Positions 22,420 to 36,002 are shown, counted from the first letter of the stretch. The stretch is 64,000 nt of DNA from Carya illinoinensis (GCF_018687715.1 NC_056761.1:17126001-17190000); one strand, 5' to 3'. Notes: generated by a model from the letters alone, not told the origin. Numbers and translations: made by a program.

Positions 22420-24784
22420 TTTTTATGTGGATCTCATATTTGATTACTTTTTTAAAAAATGGTTGCATAATAATCACACACTCTACGACTGTAAATATCA
22501 TTTTTCATTTTGATTGCGATGTGGTCACCCTTTAATTTAGAGATTAAGAATTTGAAAAAACATAAAAAGACTAAATATTAAAATATATCATGTCGTTTAT
22601 CTTTTAGACAGATTACTTCCTAACTTTTAAAAGTGAACCTTATCAAACTCTTTTAATGTCAATCATTTTGATCATTCTATTGTAAATATGTGAAACCTAT
22701 TAATGGAAGTTGTTGCGCCTAAACTTTGACTCAAACTATTGAATCAAAATTTAATGAAGTTTTACCTACAAGTATATAGGTGTTGTAGTACTTAACATAG
22801 TCGAATCTATAGGGATTGACTTATGTGATAAAAAAAATAACTCAAACAATAAAAATAAATTACTAAAATGAATGTGCAATCGAATAGAAAAAAAAATTAC
22901 TAAGATGAAGATTTTTAAAATAATAAAATAAAACTAAAATGATAAAGTAAATCGATATAGAAAATGACTAAGATTTTGAGGATCTGTCTAATAATTTAGA
23001 ATATTGTTTCCGATCGATTTATTTCAATTAAACTAGAATAATGATTCAATTTAATTGGAAGATTTAACATTTAAGATCAAGAAAATTTATCAATAAAGAT
23101 TAAGCATAAACAATTGATGATTAAAACATTTACAAATCTATTTGAAAATCATAGAGATTCTTCAAGCGTCCAATATATCTAGAAATCACAATGAATCAAG
23201 ATAAATATATAGATAATCAAATCTTCTAATAATAAAACCATTCAATCGATCAAACTCACAATAAAAACACTATTATTGATTGGAAGCAATATTTAACTCA
23301 TTAGACTTCACCTCTAACCTTAGTACAAAAGATTTAGCCAACTATGTTCATCACAAGAGTCATAGAAGTCAAATAAATATTCTCCATCAGTAAACTAAAA
23401 TAAACACAAAATAATATTGAAAAATAATCTGAATAAGAGAGCAAAGGTGAGAGAAAATAGAGCCTAAAATAAAAAAAACTCCCGATGTCCAACTTCTCGT
23501 CCCGCTCCGTTTCATCTCTCTCACCGCAAAAGATGATGAAAACTCCTCTGCTGTCCCGTAAGACACTCAGCGTGACCCCCTAACTCAAAACCAAGAAGTT
23601 AAAGCTGTCCAATCCCCGCGTCTTCTCTCCTAGCAATAAAAATGAAAACTTCCCCTCCAGTTTGCTTCATCCAGCCCAAAAGTCCCTGTTTTTCCCTCTA
23701 AAAAACAGAGCCAAAAAAAAAAAATCCCGTCAAGTCTCACACCGTACATCCGTTCCCAGTGCTTTCATGTTCCAGTGCAGCGTCTCCTGTTTCTCTCACT
23801 CCTACCAACTACCATAAGTCCTCCTCCAGATGAAAATGAAAACCCTCGACCTTAGCTTTTTTCGTTTTAGCTCTCCAAGTCAGTACCCTCCCCCTTTTCA
23901 CGTCTTTTAGCATCCTCTTTTCTTATATCCAGGTGGCCCTCTTTATTTTCGTGTTTTTTTTTTCAGCTGCCGAAGTCCACGACGTCCCTCCCTCCCTCTC
24001 CATGAATCCCTCATCTAATCTCTCCAAAACCTCTTACGTGACACCCTGTAAGTCCATCCTCAGCACATGAAAATGTTAGCCTTTTCTTTTCTCATTACAA
24101 AGTCCGCTGCATGATGGTCAAAACGTGCGCTGCTTTTTTCATGTGCTTGATGGTTGAAATGCAATTGACGTGTGTGCTTGTGCTTCCCAAATCCATGTGC
24201 TTCCATAAAATAATGAGTGGGTCCCACGGAACCATGTGCATATGTTTTTCCTTTGGCTTCCTATCCAAAATCAAGCCGATCATGTGCTAAAATTGCGTGC
24301 ATTTTATCTAAAGACAAGAACTCTAAAACTATAAAATATCTAAAGACAGGAACTCTAAAACTATAAAATCAAAGGAAAAGTAAAAATAAGGAAAAGAAAC
24401 AACACATAAAAAAAAAAGTAAAAATAAAATATCAAAGAGAAACATTATTCATGTGAAAAAATATCGCTTAATTAAATCAGAGGTTATAAATTTAAGTATA
24501 AACTATGATATTAACCAATTTAAACCACAACTCAAATTTATACCTATTAATTATTTTTTTATCTAAAACCAATAATAATGTCAAGAAACAATTAAAATAC
24601 ATTGATTTTAAATATATAAAATATACAATATTTTAGCTCAATCAGAAGTACTTAAAAAACTACTCTCATGCTAGAGTCTATCCACACTACACTGTTTTAA
24701 CTCCCCCTTCATGATATCAACAATAGTCTTCCACTAAAAAAACCACCATAGAACACCAATAGCCAACAGAACAATGGACTTAGA
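22420..24784. other. AT-rich intergenic DNA, no gene seen
   Basis: The part from about 22700 (CTACAAGTATATAGGTGTTG, then AATCTATAGGGATTGACTTA) resembles non-coding internal sequence of large non-autonomous LTR elements, but I found no LTR ends. A pyrimidine-rich stretch occupies 23480-24060. A 30-bp unit, ATCTAAAGACAAGAACTCTA onward, is repeated in tandem at about 24305-24365. Confidence 0.4.
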
Positions 24785-24868
24785 ATCCCTTATCACTAGA
24801 TAGAAGCTCTATCATGGCAATATCTTAACCTAGAACCTGGACCAGAAACAACAGAATTAACTTCAGAT

Positions 24869-25490
24869 ATGGCGCTGGTAGGTTGTTTGGTAGCAGACAG
24901 ACCACTCAACAAGTTTGCTATTCACTCAAGCATCAAGGCAGCCTGGAACTTTATGCAAATATTCCTCATTGAAGATCTAGAAGCCAATCTATTCTTATTT
25001 ACTTTCCACTCTCCACTGGACAATCTCAAAGTACTCAACCAAGTACAATGGAACTTCAAAGGTCACCTCTTTATCCTAAAATCATGGTCTCTAGGTTCTA
25101 CTTTACAAGAAATCTATCTTAATCACTCTATTTTCATTGTCCAAATTCATAGTTTACCTTTGAATCACATGACCCTAAAGAATGCTACAAACATAAGGAA
25201 AGCTTTAGGCAACCTAGTGAGGGTCGAAGAAGACCAAATTTTCGACATAGCATACAGAAAGCATATCAGAATTAAAGTTGAAAGTGATGTCACTAACCCT
25301 CTAAAATAAGGTTTCATACTACCAAGAGTTGGTAATCAAGATACTTGGATCTCCTTCAAATACAAGAGGTTATTTGATTTCTGCTATGCATGTGGAAGAT
25401 TGGGTCCCTCCAAAATATTCTGTAACTACCTACCACCCACAAGCCTTGCTTTTGGACCATGGCTGTGAGCAGAATACACAAGCCCTCTCA
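24869..25490 (+). pseudogene. LINE ORF1: DUF4283 domain and zinc knuckle, disrupted
   Basis: A 146-residue open stretch reads MALVGCLVADRPLNKFAI, then NLFLFTFHSPLDNLKVLNQV, WNFKGHLFILKSW, then IVQIHSLPLNHMTLKNA, the classic DUF4283 wording of plant LINE ORF1. An in-frame stop at 25307-25309 separates it from KYKRLFDFCYACGRLGPSK, the CCHC-type knuckle (zf-CCHC_4). In this family GRLG is followed by His; here it is Pro, so a zinc ligand is lost. Not functional. Confidence 0.85.
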
Positions 25491-25949
25491 CTGCTCAGAC
25501 CTTTTATCAAACACCAGACTGGCATAAACTAAATGAGCTCAACCTAACTCCTCTCGACCAAGCTACCGAACAGCAGACATGGAAATCCAAAGGGAAGGCA
25601 ATCCTAATAGCAAACAACCAACAATAGAGAACAATCCACCTCTCGGTACTCAATCCAGAAGATCATACCTCTTTGGGCAACGCACAAGGCCAGTCAGAGC
25701 TTCATAGCTTCTTTCCATCACCAGTTTTCTCCTCAATGCAAGTAGAAAGAACTCCAGCCTCGAAGTCCTATGAATCAAAAGCACTATTCAACTACAGTGT
25801 AATCCCAGCATTCAATTTGGTGCCAACCACTCTCAATTCAACTCCACCTAACTCAACAATTAGATAATATTTATCCCTCTCACCAACTGAACTAGAGATT
25901 ATTTTGACTGATAAGATGGCAATGATGCATCAGGTGGAATTTATCTCAC

Positions 25950-27268
25950 AAACATCTGGAGTGTCAGCTAGGAGATACACCCCACGGAAAGCATATATGC
26001 TGAGCAGAGGTCTTCTTGTTTATTTACTTTTACGTGATTTGTGTGTATGTATAGGTTGTAGCTTACTTGTCTTTAAAGTTTATGCTCTTTAAAACTCTAG
26101 AGAGTTGTGCTTTGGTTTGTTAAAGAAGCTAACTATTTAAGGATGTCTATTGTGGTTGATTCAAAATGAAGCAAAATATAAGTTGTACACTTAACCAAAA
26201 ATACTTCCCTACAAAATGTGTTGAAAGTCCATAACCATTTTTTTACAAAATCCCACTGAAAATGGTGATTTAATATTTCATCTTCAAGAAACACCTAGTG
26301 TTAGATCCTATCTACTATGTTGTATTTTGGCTTTAAAAAAGGGATATATGGCTCACCTAGCTCATCATTAAACTCCAAAAGCATGATTAAAGGCAAGCAT
26401 AGCAACCTGTTTTCATCCCCAAAACAGAGGCTAATTTTATATTTCAGCTTAATCTGAAGAGGTAAAGCCTAAGAAGCTAAAAGCACAAAGAAAACTTAAA
26501 CAAAGGTAAAAGGAAAAACATGGGCAAAAATGGGAACATAAAGTGAGATTGAATACATTTAGCATCGATTCTTACTACTCCCATTGGCTTATGACAGCAC
26601 AAGCATGCTAATACTTCTATTAATTACCACACTTCAAAAAATCCCTCATGATTTGTATGGCGTGAGCGATGACGCCTAGTTGCCGCATCTCCCGAAACTA
26701 CTATGAATCGATCAAAAAATTGAAGCCACCGACTGAGCCACAATCAACCCCGTATGTAGTACCTGACGATTTCGTGGTTCCCGGTCCTCAACCATACTAC
26801 GACAGCAATGATTTTTTGATGTGTGAAATAGGAGTCGAAATTTGTCAGTACCACTATTCATGGGTTTTGCCCAAATGATAATAGTATAATAAGGAGGTTG
26901 ATGAGAAGAGATGGGAAAAATCCCATGGGCAGCAGGTTTCAGCCTATTTATAGAATCTAGTTATAACGGTGAAAGCTTCTCGTCACACAAAGGTGCAGTG
27001 AACTTTATAAAGGGGATCATACTTGCAGTTGTTGTATGTCATTACAACAGATGTAAAAAAGTGCTACAAATGAATTATACGCACCATGTTATTTGCATCG
27101 TTATGTTTTTGTCGTGTCAGTGAGTATTTTTGACATATTCATCTACAGCTTTTGGAGACTTCAAAGTTGTGAATAAAGGTATCTATTTGCATCAAGTTTT
27201 TAACTGCGAGAAAAAAAAATAGTGACAAAAGGCACAAAATGTTGTAATGATAATGGCGACATATATAT
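25950..27268. other. Sequence inserted in the LINE fragment, unrecognised
   Basis: Separates two LINE ORF1 parts. It includes a short open frame at 26669-26878 (starts MTPSCRISRNYYESIKK, contains YVVPDDFVVPGPQPYYDSND) that does not look random in composition but that I do not recognise. No termini or duplication found. Confidence 0.35.
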
Positions 27269-28734
27269 TTAGTAATGCAAGACTTTAAAACACATCAACA
27301 AACCAACTGCAATCCATATAGGTGAGACCAACTTTTTCACTTCATCTTTTATTAGACAATGCCCATTCTTCCTAGATAAACCAACTGAAAACATTTTCTC
27401 CTTAAGGCCCACTAGCACCAGCCCCTCAAGCCCAACCATTCTCTCAAGCCCCTCAAACCCAGCTAATCCCTCAAGTCCCTCAATCACTCCCGAAACACTC
27501 AACACCTAAAGCCACCCAAGCCCCTCAAGCCTAGCTATCCCCTTTGTCCTCAACCAAACAAATTCAAGCCTTGTCCCACATAACCCAGCCTCACCCATAC
27601 CAATTAAACCCAAGCAACCAACACCAAAGAGGCCTAGTATTTCAACTCCCTCAGATAACCTCTAGTCGTTGAAGAAAAAGTCACTAATGACTCAAAAGCC
27701 TGAAATGCCCTACCAAGGAAAGAACATAGCCAAAGATCACCACCCTGACGATGCTACATTGGTTCTCACCTTACTAGAAATGCAGTCAGGCTCACTGGGC
27801 AAGTCAAAAAAATTAAAAGAGAAGGTCTATAAGTCACCTTACAGTAGGCCTTTGTCACCATCACTAGGAAAGTCCAAAAAAGCTAAAGAGGCAGCTTCAA
27901 AATTTCTCCCCCATCTGAATGAAAACACTGGTCTAGCTCAACTCAAGGAAATTAGAAGTTTAAGGCCAAATATTAAGAAAAATAACCCGAATGTTATCTA
28001 TTTGTTGGAAACCTTGGTGTTGATAGAGTGTACCTTATTTATTATAAATAGCTTAGGTTTCCACCATTTTGTTAGCTATCCAGCTTCTTGTAAAAAAGGG
28101 GCCTATTAGCTTCTTAGGTCGAGAGTGATCAGATATTGAAAGAACAAGAGTTTTGTCCCCATGAATATGTAGAAACCATTTATGACTGGATTGGGGATAT
28201 TTCTCACCCAAGAAGTTATTGGGAAGATTGTGGAGAATAATGGTACCAAGAAGTGTTGAACAAGTCTAACTCATGCATTGGGGATATATACCAACTCCTT
28301 TGAAGGTACACAAGCTTGTGCTTCCCCAATTAATTTCCTTTTTTTTTTATCACTGCTTTATTCTAACCTAGATATATATTTACAATTGAATGAACAACAA
28401 AATTTTTTGGAACTGATCAAACATTATTAATTATGCTGAACTGGCACATTATCTATTAGATAATGCTTGTTGTATTTTATTGATTTCTATATTACAGAGA
28501 TTTGCTCAATAACTTCTCATATAATAGTTCTTTAAGTCAATATCACATTTAAAAGCATTTTGATAAAAAAAAAAAAAAAACACACACACACACACACAGT
28601 TTTTTCAAAGATTATAAAATTTTACTTATAGTTTGATTCAATAATTGTTCTATGATTCACCGATTTTAATCTCAAATTTTACTTTTGTGGAAAAAAAAAA
28701 TGAAATTTTCTTATTAGTGACTTCAAAGAATTGA

Positions 28735-29380
28735 TGGAATCTCACTTAGAAAGACAAACACATGCAAATGAAGGAGTAGATGATAGCATCCAAGACAAAA
28801 TGGATTAATTGATGTCTTTCTTAGAAAGACATACACATGAATTCGACAATCATGATGAAAAAGAGGAGAAGGAGGAGGAAGAAGAAGACAAAGATAAGAC
28901 AGATGAAGAAGAGGAGGAAGAAAACCTCAATAGTAGTCAAGATCAGGAAGGCGGGGATTATTTTGATCATCAATCTTCGTCATTCTTGCAAATGTTTCTA
29001 CCATCTCCATCATGGTCATGGACTTACCGGGTTAATGAAGCTGGTCGTCATTCTAGTCTCAGAACATCTATATCTCTACCCCAACATTTACCATCTCAAC
29101 CTTACTCCCAGGGTAATCGCCAAGAGTATCCTTCCTCCACAAATCATAACTCAACAATGAGTTCTACTAAAATTTCCCACTAGTTAGTTATCTCGAAGTT
29201 CTTGTTTTTAAGGTAATCAAATAATACTGGTGGACGGAAATGGAACTCCTTTATAATTTGACAGGCCAGATGGAACAACTCTATCATGAGATGTCTGAGC
29301 TTAGAAAATCAATAAAGAGTTGCATGAACATGCAGATGAGATTACAACAATCTATGGACATGCAGGTGCAAACCCCGAGG
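28735..29380 (+). pseudogene. Possible transposon-protein remnant with acidic stretch and coiled coil
   Basis: Two similar units occur in a row, MESHLERQTHANEGVDDS and, after a stop, LMSFLERHTHEFDNHD. They are followed by about 30 residues that are nearly all Glu, Asp and Lys, a polar tail, and in another frame LTGQMEQLYHEMSELRKSIK then MNMQMRLQQSMDMQ, which looks like a coiled coil. The HLERQTHANEGVDDS wording recalls C-terminal parts of plant PTTA/En-Spm transposase-associated proteins. This is weak, and the frame breaks argue for a remnant. Confidence 0.3.
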
Positions 29381-30517
29381 AATTGTTTTTTTTTTTTTTT
29401 ACTCGGTTTAGCTCTTTAAAGAGTCTGACCCAACCCCTAATTAGGGTTTCACGCATATATATATTAATGTTGTACGGCCACATATTGTATTGCTGCACTG
29501 TAGATTTTTTTAAAAAAATTTATTTATAATAAAAATATGTATTTTATTTTATATGAGATGTGTTTTATTTATTTCATTTTTATATCATATTAAATTTTAT
29601 AGATGGGCCAAAATAATTTTTAGAGGAATGAGTCAATACATGATAAATTAATATTATTTTATTAAATCAAAAAATTAACATATATATATATATATATATA
29701 TATATTTTTCCAAATCATGACCCCGCTCCAATGTGGCTCTGCCACTGATCTTAGGAAGACGTGTTCAGTGGATTCAACATTGGTTTCAGTTATATTTTTG
29801 TTTTCATTTAATTATGTTATGAAATGTAAAGATAGAAAGATAAATGAAATGAGTTTTGATTTTGTGCTGCAAGGCCACAGCCCATGAGTAATATGGACAA
29901 ATTTATCTTGTCATCCAAAGAGCTGGTAAAGGCCATAGTTATTTATCTGGAAGATTTATCAATAAATATAACTGCAATTTGCGAGATGAGAGATTAGTTA
30001 GAATTTGGGTCTCATATACGAATTAACCACCAGTGTGTGTGAATTTACATGCTCTCTTTTGCCATGATTGCATGATTTGACCAATATGATTGGTTAAGTG
30101 GCTAACCTCATGCACAGAAAATGCAAGAAAAAAGTGTTGGCTAGCACTAGGGATTTTGCTCAGAAACTTCACCAACTCAACTTGGCAATTGGTGCCTTAT
30201 TTTTTCACCTAAAATGTGGTTGTTATTTTTTCTGCTCCACACTTCCAAAATTAAAAACATTCCTGAGGATACATGACACACTAGCACTACTTATTTAAAC
30301 ACTTTCTATGTTACTACTAAAGATGCACACCTTCTTTAAATTTAAAACATTACATTACATGCTAATCGTGGATAGTATAGAGTACAGGAAATACAGTGAG
30401 GTCTATATTCTGTATCTATTATCTCTCTAAATAGTAGAAAGTGTGTAAATATAAAATTATGAGAAATCTTAATATGTTTGAGAGACAAGTAGGAAGGATC
30501 TCCTTCATCCTTGAAAG
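29381..30517. other. AT-rich intergenic DNA with (TA)n
   Basis: A T run at 29386-29400, a TA repeat at about 29680-29705, otherwise unrecognised sequence. A 66-codon open frame at 30098 has no recognisable relatives. Confidence 0.5.
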
Positions 30518-30535
30518 TATATAAAACATTAATTT

Positions 30536-32198
30536 TTTTTTTTTTTTTGAAATAGACTTCAATTCATGAATAAATGAATGAAGTTACAGTTGTGACCAAT
30601 AAGTCTGGAAACAAACCGTGATTACAAGCTAACTACTCATCAGTTATATGCTCACCTGTACACAACTTTCATTGTGCTAGAAACTGTCTAAAAACTTCAT
30701 AAAACTCTCCAAAGACACAGGTCTTCTGAGATGTGAGACTCTGTAAAAATAGAAGTGTCCATATCGGCTTGTCTTTGAGAAAAAACAACTCATTTCACCC
30801 CCACCCTCTAAAGGAGGAGGGAGATTTTTCACCCTCATCCTCCAAAGAAGGATAGGGACTCACTACCCTCCTCCTCCAAAAGAGGAAAGTGAATTACCTG
30901 CTTCAAATTATTCTCATTTAATCCTAACAGACATAACAAAATAAAACAAACTTAGCTGAAAAATAAAAGAAAAAAAACCCAGTGCTCCACAGTCACCGAA
31001 TGTCCACGCTGTACGTCCATCCACTAACTGCATTTTAATGCCCACGTAGCTCCCCACTTTTGTCGCCCACTATCCCTGCTTACCGTAACTTCCCTCACCC
31101 TCCCTACGTCCTGTCATAACCTGCAACCAGCAAACATGATTGAGTGAACGGACACCTCAACGGACTAACAATCTCCATAGAAACAGCCACTAGAAGCATA
31201 CAGTCACCGAAAACCCTTATCACAGACTAAAAAACAAACCCAAAGGCTAAACTGACCAAATCTAGGCACCCAGAAACCGACCAAATGGAAGGCCTCAGCC
31301 ACCGTAACTCTTATTACATACTGGAAGAAAACTGAAGAAACGAACAAAATAAAAGGAGAAAACCGTAACCCAATAGCTAACCCACAATAAAAGGAACAAG
31401 ATAAACTAGATTATAAAAATGAGAAAGTCAGGAAAACAGAAAAACAAATCGAAAAAGCAAACACTCTCGTTGACCCCCTTCTCTGACCACCATCTATGAA
31501 GAAATCCGCCATGAGTTACGGCAGGGCTCCACCCCAGAAAGACGCCTTATCCCCCTCATGTACGTTGACATGCATCCCAAAAATCTCCTCTATTTTCCAC
31601 GGATAAAACAGAGGCCATAATTCCGCAGAAAATCACTCAAACTCAACATGCAATCCATCACCTCTGAGAGCAAGCCGCCTTGCCCCCGCTCATGCCGTAA
31701 AACCTCCAAAGCATTCCTCAGCAAACCATTCTTCCAGGCTACCCCACATACATCTCTCAAGCATACTTACTTCATTTTATACGTATGGAAGCTAACGCCT
31801 ATCAGCCAAACAGCCAGGAACATCGGATTAGGTCTTTAGTTTTCAGCCACCCAAAACCACGGCCATACGAAGCCGAGTTCTTCTACCTCCATCGTGAAAA
31901 TTCTCCTCGCCCATCTGCATGAAATATGATTGAGAATCCCGAGAACCAAGCCTAGTGGAGGCCGTGGAAGTACAACAAACATAGCTTTTATTATCAATAT
32001 AAAAACATGAAAACAAACAAAGCAGAAGGGAAATCTAAAAACAAACTGGAAAAGAGAGAGGAGGGAGGCGCACCTCCCTCGGTCGGTTTTGCCGAACTTG
32101 TTTCTTAGAGAGAAGGGAGACTTTCTCTCACTAGGATGAGATTTTCTTTTACAAGTAGTCCTCAGCACCATCCTACATTAACATTCCAATACTGCAAC
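30536..32198 (-). mobile_element. Non-autonomous retroposon with perfect 18-bp target-site duplication
   Basis: A 1.66-kb unit is bounded by identical direct repeats TATATAAAACATTAATTT at 30518-30535 and 32199-32216. On the minus strand it ends in a poly-A tract (poly-T at 30536-30548 on plus), just after a tail reading CATTCATTTATTCATGAATT, similar in style to LINE 3' ends. No RT, endonuclease or RNase H is visible. The longest minus frame (32171-31836, 111 codons, starting MVLRTTCKRKSHPSERKS) is unrecognised. It could be a non-autonomous LINE derivative, an internally deleted LINE, or a retrocopy of a non-coding transcript. The perfect TSD suggests a fairly recent insertion. Confidence 0.8.
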
Positions 32199-32216
32199 TA
32201 TATAAAACATTAATTT

Positions 32217-33686
32217 AAATGTTTGAGATGATTTCTTATTTTACTCTACCTTACCTCCTTGTCTGACGGGCTTCATATTAACATATCTATCTCCATAATT
32301 TGCTATCAAGAAATTTGTAAATTAATTTAGTTTGATATGACATGTAGTTAGATTGTAAATTGCTTTTTAACATGATGCAATTGTTTCCACCCTACCGTGT
32401 ACATCATACATCATAAGGCTAAAACCTTCAATTCCTTTCACTTTCTAGTGGCTTGCTTGCTCTGTTTTTTGGTCTCCTGGAAAATATGTGACTTGTTGTT
32501 GCATGCCATTTTCACTGGCATCATGAACCCGTTCGATAATGTAGGGAATATAAAATTACCAAAAACTGCCAAATTGCTTCTATATTTTCTATTTCAGAAA
32601 ATATATTTGCAATCCTAAATTATGTAATTACTACGTAATCATTTTAAAAAAAGTGAATAAAATACAAAATTTACATAAAAAAAATTAATTTTTTAATAGT
32701 GGACTATACTCTTTTTTAAAATAATTATGTGACATCTATGTACTTTACGGTTGTATGTAAAATTATGTTCAATATTTATGTAATGCTCTAATATATACAA
32801 GTTTTGAGTGTTTAAAATTCGTATAATATCTTTAAAAAAAAGTGAAATATATTATTAATAAAAAAAATTACGCGAGTGATCTTGAATTTTTTCAAAATAT
32901 TTACGCGGCACTGGTGTATCCTAAACTTACAAAAATCAATTTTCTATTTAATTATAGATCAATCACATGCAAACTCTTTCATTACTTACAAAGGATGATC
33001 ATTATTAACAATCATTATACAAATACTGTGCATTAGAGCTTCTTGAAAACCAAAACCACAGTATATACTTTCCTTCCTCATTGAATTATGGTACGACCGT
33101 AGATGGAGTTACTATAATTAATGCTACTAGGTCGCTAGGATGACCAAAGCTTTATATATATATAAATGCTAACGTAAAGTGGTTGAGGAATTCTTAACTT
33201 TGGTTGCAATTATCTGATCAAGGGGAGCATTGATGTTTGAAGTAGGAGGAGTTGCAAATTTAGCTGCAATCTTTCAAGTCTATCCATCTACTTCTTTTAC
33301 TCCTCATTCCTTCCTTTGTCCATCCATGCTGCATCATACTTGGCATTTATGTAAAGGAAACTCATTTGGGTAGCTGCTTCTCTTTTATCAAACTATATTT
33401 TTGTGCTTATGATGATGAATCATTTCAATATCTCAATTAGAAATTCTATTTGTAGTCTTTCAGTAGGAGTTGTATATGCAAACCCTTTATTAAATGAGAA
33501 AAAAATATTATTTTAAGAGAGATATTTTTATAATTTTAAAAAAATTTAAAGATAAAATTGTCTAGTCTTACATTACAGTTTCTAAATGGGGATTGTATAT
33601 AGTATTGCTCTAAATGAATTATTAAGATTTCATGCATGATTTGTCTGCCTATACTGAATACTCAGTAGCATGACAAATATGGAGGT
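32217..33686. other. Intergenic, no gene seen
   Basis: AT-rich with short unrecognised frames. Confidence 0.5.
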
Positions 33687-33689
33687 TTA

Positions 33690-33879
33690 GGCCCTGTTTG
33701 GATACACAAAGTGTTTTATTTCATATTATTATTATAATTTTTTAATTTTTAACATAAAATATAATAAATAATTCAATTTTTTAAAATATCAAAATAATAA
33801 TAATATTAAAAAAAATTTAATAATATTTTATTTAATTTTTAACTTTTATCTCATCTCAACTTATTATCCAAACCGAACC
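33690..33879. mobile_element. Tourist-like (PIF/Harbinger) MITE with TTA duplication
   Basis: 190 bp starting GGCCCTGTTTGGATA and ending TATCCAAACCGAACC, an inverted pair, flanked on both sides by TTA (33687-33689 and 33880-33882), the duplication typical of PIF/Harbinger MITEs. The core is almost pure A/T with TTTTATCTCATCTCAAC near the right end. Confidence 0.85.
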
Positions 33880-34339
33880 TTAAAATTTTTTAAAGATAAT
33901 ATTCGAAGATGAGATAGCAACAATATTAGTTGATTACGTGGAATCAATATTAATAAAAAGTTTTATATTGTATCTATCCCTTCGAGTTAGATTATTTAAT
34001 TTAATCGAAAAAAATGGCGAGGATCTCATTCCTCCGTACTAAAATAATGCACTACGACGTGGTTTTGAAGTTAACAATACTAGCATTTGTTTATAATTTT
34101 AAATGATAAATATGATATTTGAATTCAGGTCTGATTATAATAATATTAACTAAATACTTAAATTCAATTCTACCATTGATGGGATTTGAATTCAATTTTA
34201 AATCTTACATGAATTCTCTCGAACCCTTTTCTCCCTTCTTCTCGTTTTCCGTTGAATGCATGCTGCCTCTCCTTTCTTTCTGCATTCCGTGTCCCTTTTC
34301 CCCTACTGTTTTATATAAATTTTCATTATTCATATAACA

Positions 34340-34640
34340 AACTTAAGCTATGTTTAGATGTTTTGATGATTTTAGATGATTTGTTAATAATAATAAAAAA
34401 ATAATATCGTAAATTAAAAATTTAGCTAAATTAATATACAAGTGGTTATAAAACTTTAAATCTCATTTGGATGGTGAAAATGTTTTTTTTTTTAATTATT
34501 ACAATTATTTTAAATTTTTATATAAAATATAATAAATAATTTAATTTTTTTCAAATTTTAAAATTATAATAATATTAAAAATTAATATTTTAATAGAATT
34601 TTATTTTTTATATAAAATTAATTTACTGTACAAACCGCGT
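34340..34640. repeat. Degenerate AT-rich MITE copies
   Basis: ATGTTTAGATGTTTTGATGA, then CTCATTTGGATGGTG and AAATATAATAAATAATTTAA match the MITE seen at 33690-33879 in wording, but ends are eroded; possibly two partial copies. Confidence 0.45.
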
Positions 34641-35384
34641 ACGGTAGTTCACAAAATTTCCACACCTTTTACTCATGGCCCGACGACCGGCGACTAGATC
34701 TACTGTGCTTTACTAATAGCCGATATAAACGCGTCGTAGCCGTAAAAACCGTTGTTTTCTTTCTGCATAGACAAAGTAACACAGGCGGAGTTTCGTTGCC
34801 ATGCACTCGTATAAATCTTTGAAATTTCTTAGGAATAAAGTCGTTTAGTTCGTTAATTGGGTCAAGTTTTCGGTGCATTCCATTTCCGTGTTTTTGAAAT
34901 GATTTTAACATGGAGAAGAATCGGTGATTGATTCCGCGTGGCGGTGTGCCCCTCTCTCAGCCTCGCCGATTATTATATCATTTCATATTATACGTAAGAA
35001 AAAGATCGGCCGTCCAAACATGGGACTCTAAAGTCTAATGTGGTCCACCTGGCTGGCGCGGCCACGCGTCCAACAGTATTAAAAAAACAGTTATTTTCAT
35101 TACAATCTTTATTATAATAATAATAATAATATTATTATTGTGTCGACCGAAGACAGACCAGCCGGAAGGACAGCACAGCGCAACAGAAGACACCGTATTC
35201 CGTAAACTGTCACGGCCTTTTATGATTGGGAATCTGTTTGCATCATGCCCCTCCCCGGATTGAGTAAATATTCTACTATTTTTATTTTATTTTATTATTA
35301 TTTTTATATATTTTTTATTATTTATTATTATTTAATATTTTATTATTATTTAAAAAATATTTGATATCACTGCCTAAATGTTAC

Positions 35385-35580
35385 CTCTCATTTAGATTTA
35401 AAGAGTATTTTATTTCATCTCATCTCATTATTATAATTTTTTAAAATTCTAAATAAAATATAATAAACAATTCAATTTTTTTAACTCTCAAAATGATAAT
35501 AATATTTTATTTAAATTTTAACTTTTATCTAAAATCATCTTTTTTTATCTCTAAATCCAATCAAACCCATCAAATCATTC
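35385..35580. repeat. Degenerate AT-rich MITE copy
   Basis: Contains CATTTAGATTTAAAGAGTAT, TTCATCTCATCTCATTATTA, AAATATAATAAACAATTCAA and a right end ATCTCTAAATCCAATCAAAC: same family as 33690-33879. Confidence 0.5.
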
Positions 35581-35639
35581 CTAATATTGAATATTACTAA
35601 ATTCTCTTTCTAAATATGTAATTTTTTACAACTTTTTTT

Positions 35640-35815
35640 TATTAGAATCACTGTCATCATTATCTTTTTATAATTTAAGTATGTTTTAATAGTAAATTGA
35701 GATAAATATTAAAAATTGAATAAAATTTTATTTTTTAATAATAATATTATTATTTAAAAATTAAAAAAATTAAATTATTTATTATATTTTATGTAAAAAT
35801 TAAAATAAAAGGGCC
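35640..35815. repeat. Degenerate AT-rich MITE copy
   Basis: Reads in the opposite sense to the neighbouring copy (AGATAAATATTAAAAATTGA, TTAAATTATTTATTATATTT). Left and right ends not clear. Confidence 0.4.
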
Positions 35816-36002
35816 TTATTCTCGTTATCATCCTCTAAAAATCCTTCTGTCAAAGTAGCTACCTATAATTTCTTCTTTCACTGTCCATTCTCAAATTATA
35901 AACTTTCCTACACGTCATGGCAAGTTTCAGCTTTTTCTACTATTATCAAATCAAATTTATGCTCAGTATTTTCCATCAAGCTAGAAATTCAGCATTTAAT
36001 TT

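Larger units (their letters stand above)
24785..28110 (+). mobile_element. LINE fragment (ORF1 plus ORF2 start), interrupted
   Basis: Plus-strand DUF4283-type ORF1 sequence at 24869-25500, a Pro/Ser-rich tail at about 27360-27660, and at 27940-28110 a junction into ORF2 endonuclease-like sequence (LKEIRSLRPNI, VIYLLETL, NSLGFHHFVS). The stretch 25.95-27.27 kb separates the two ORF1 parts and looks like a later insertion. The element ends abruptly within ORF2, so its 3' part has been lost or replaced, which is unusual because LINEs normally lose the 5' end. Confidence 0.7.
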
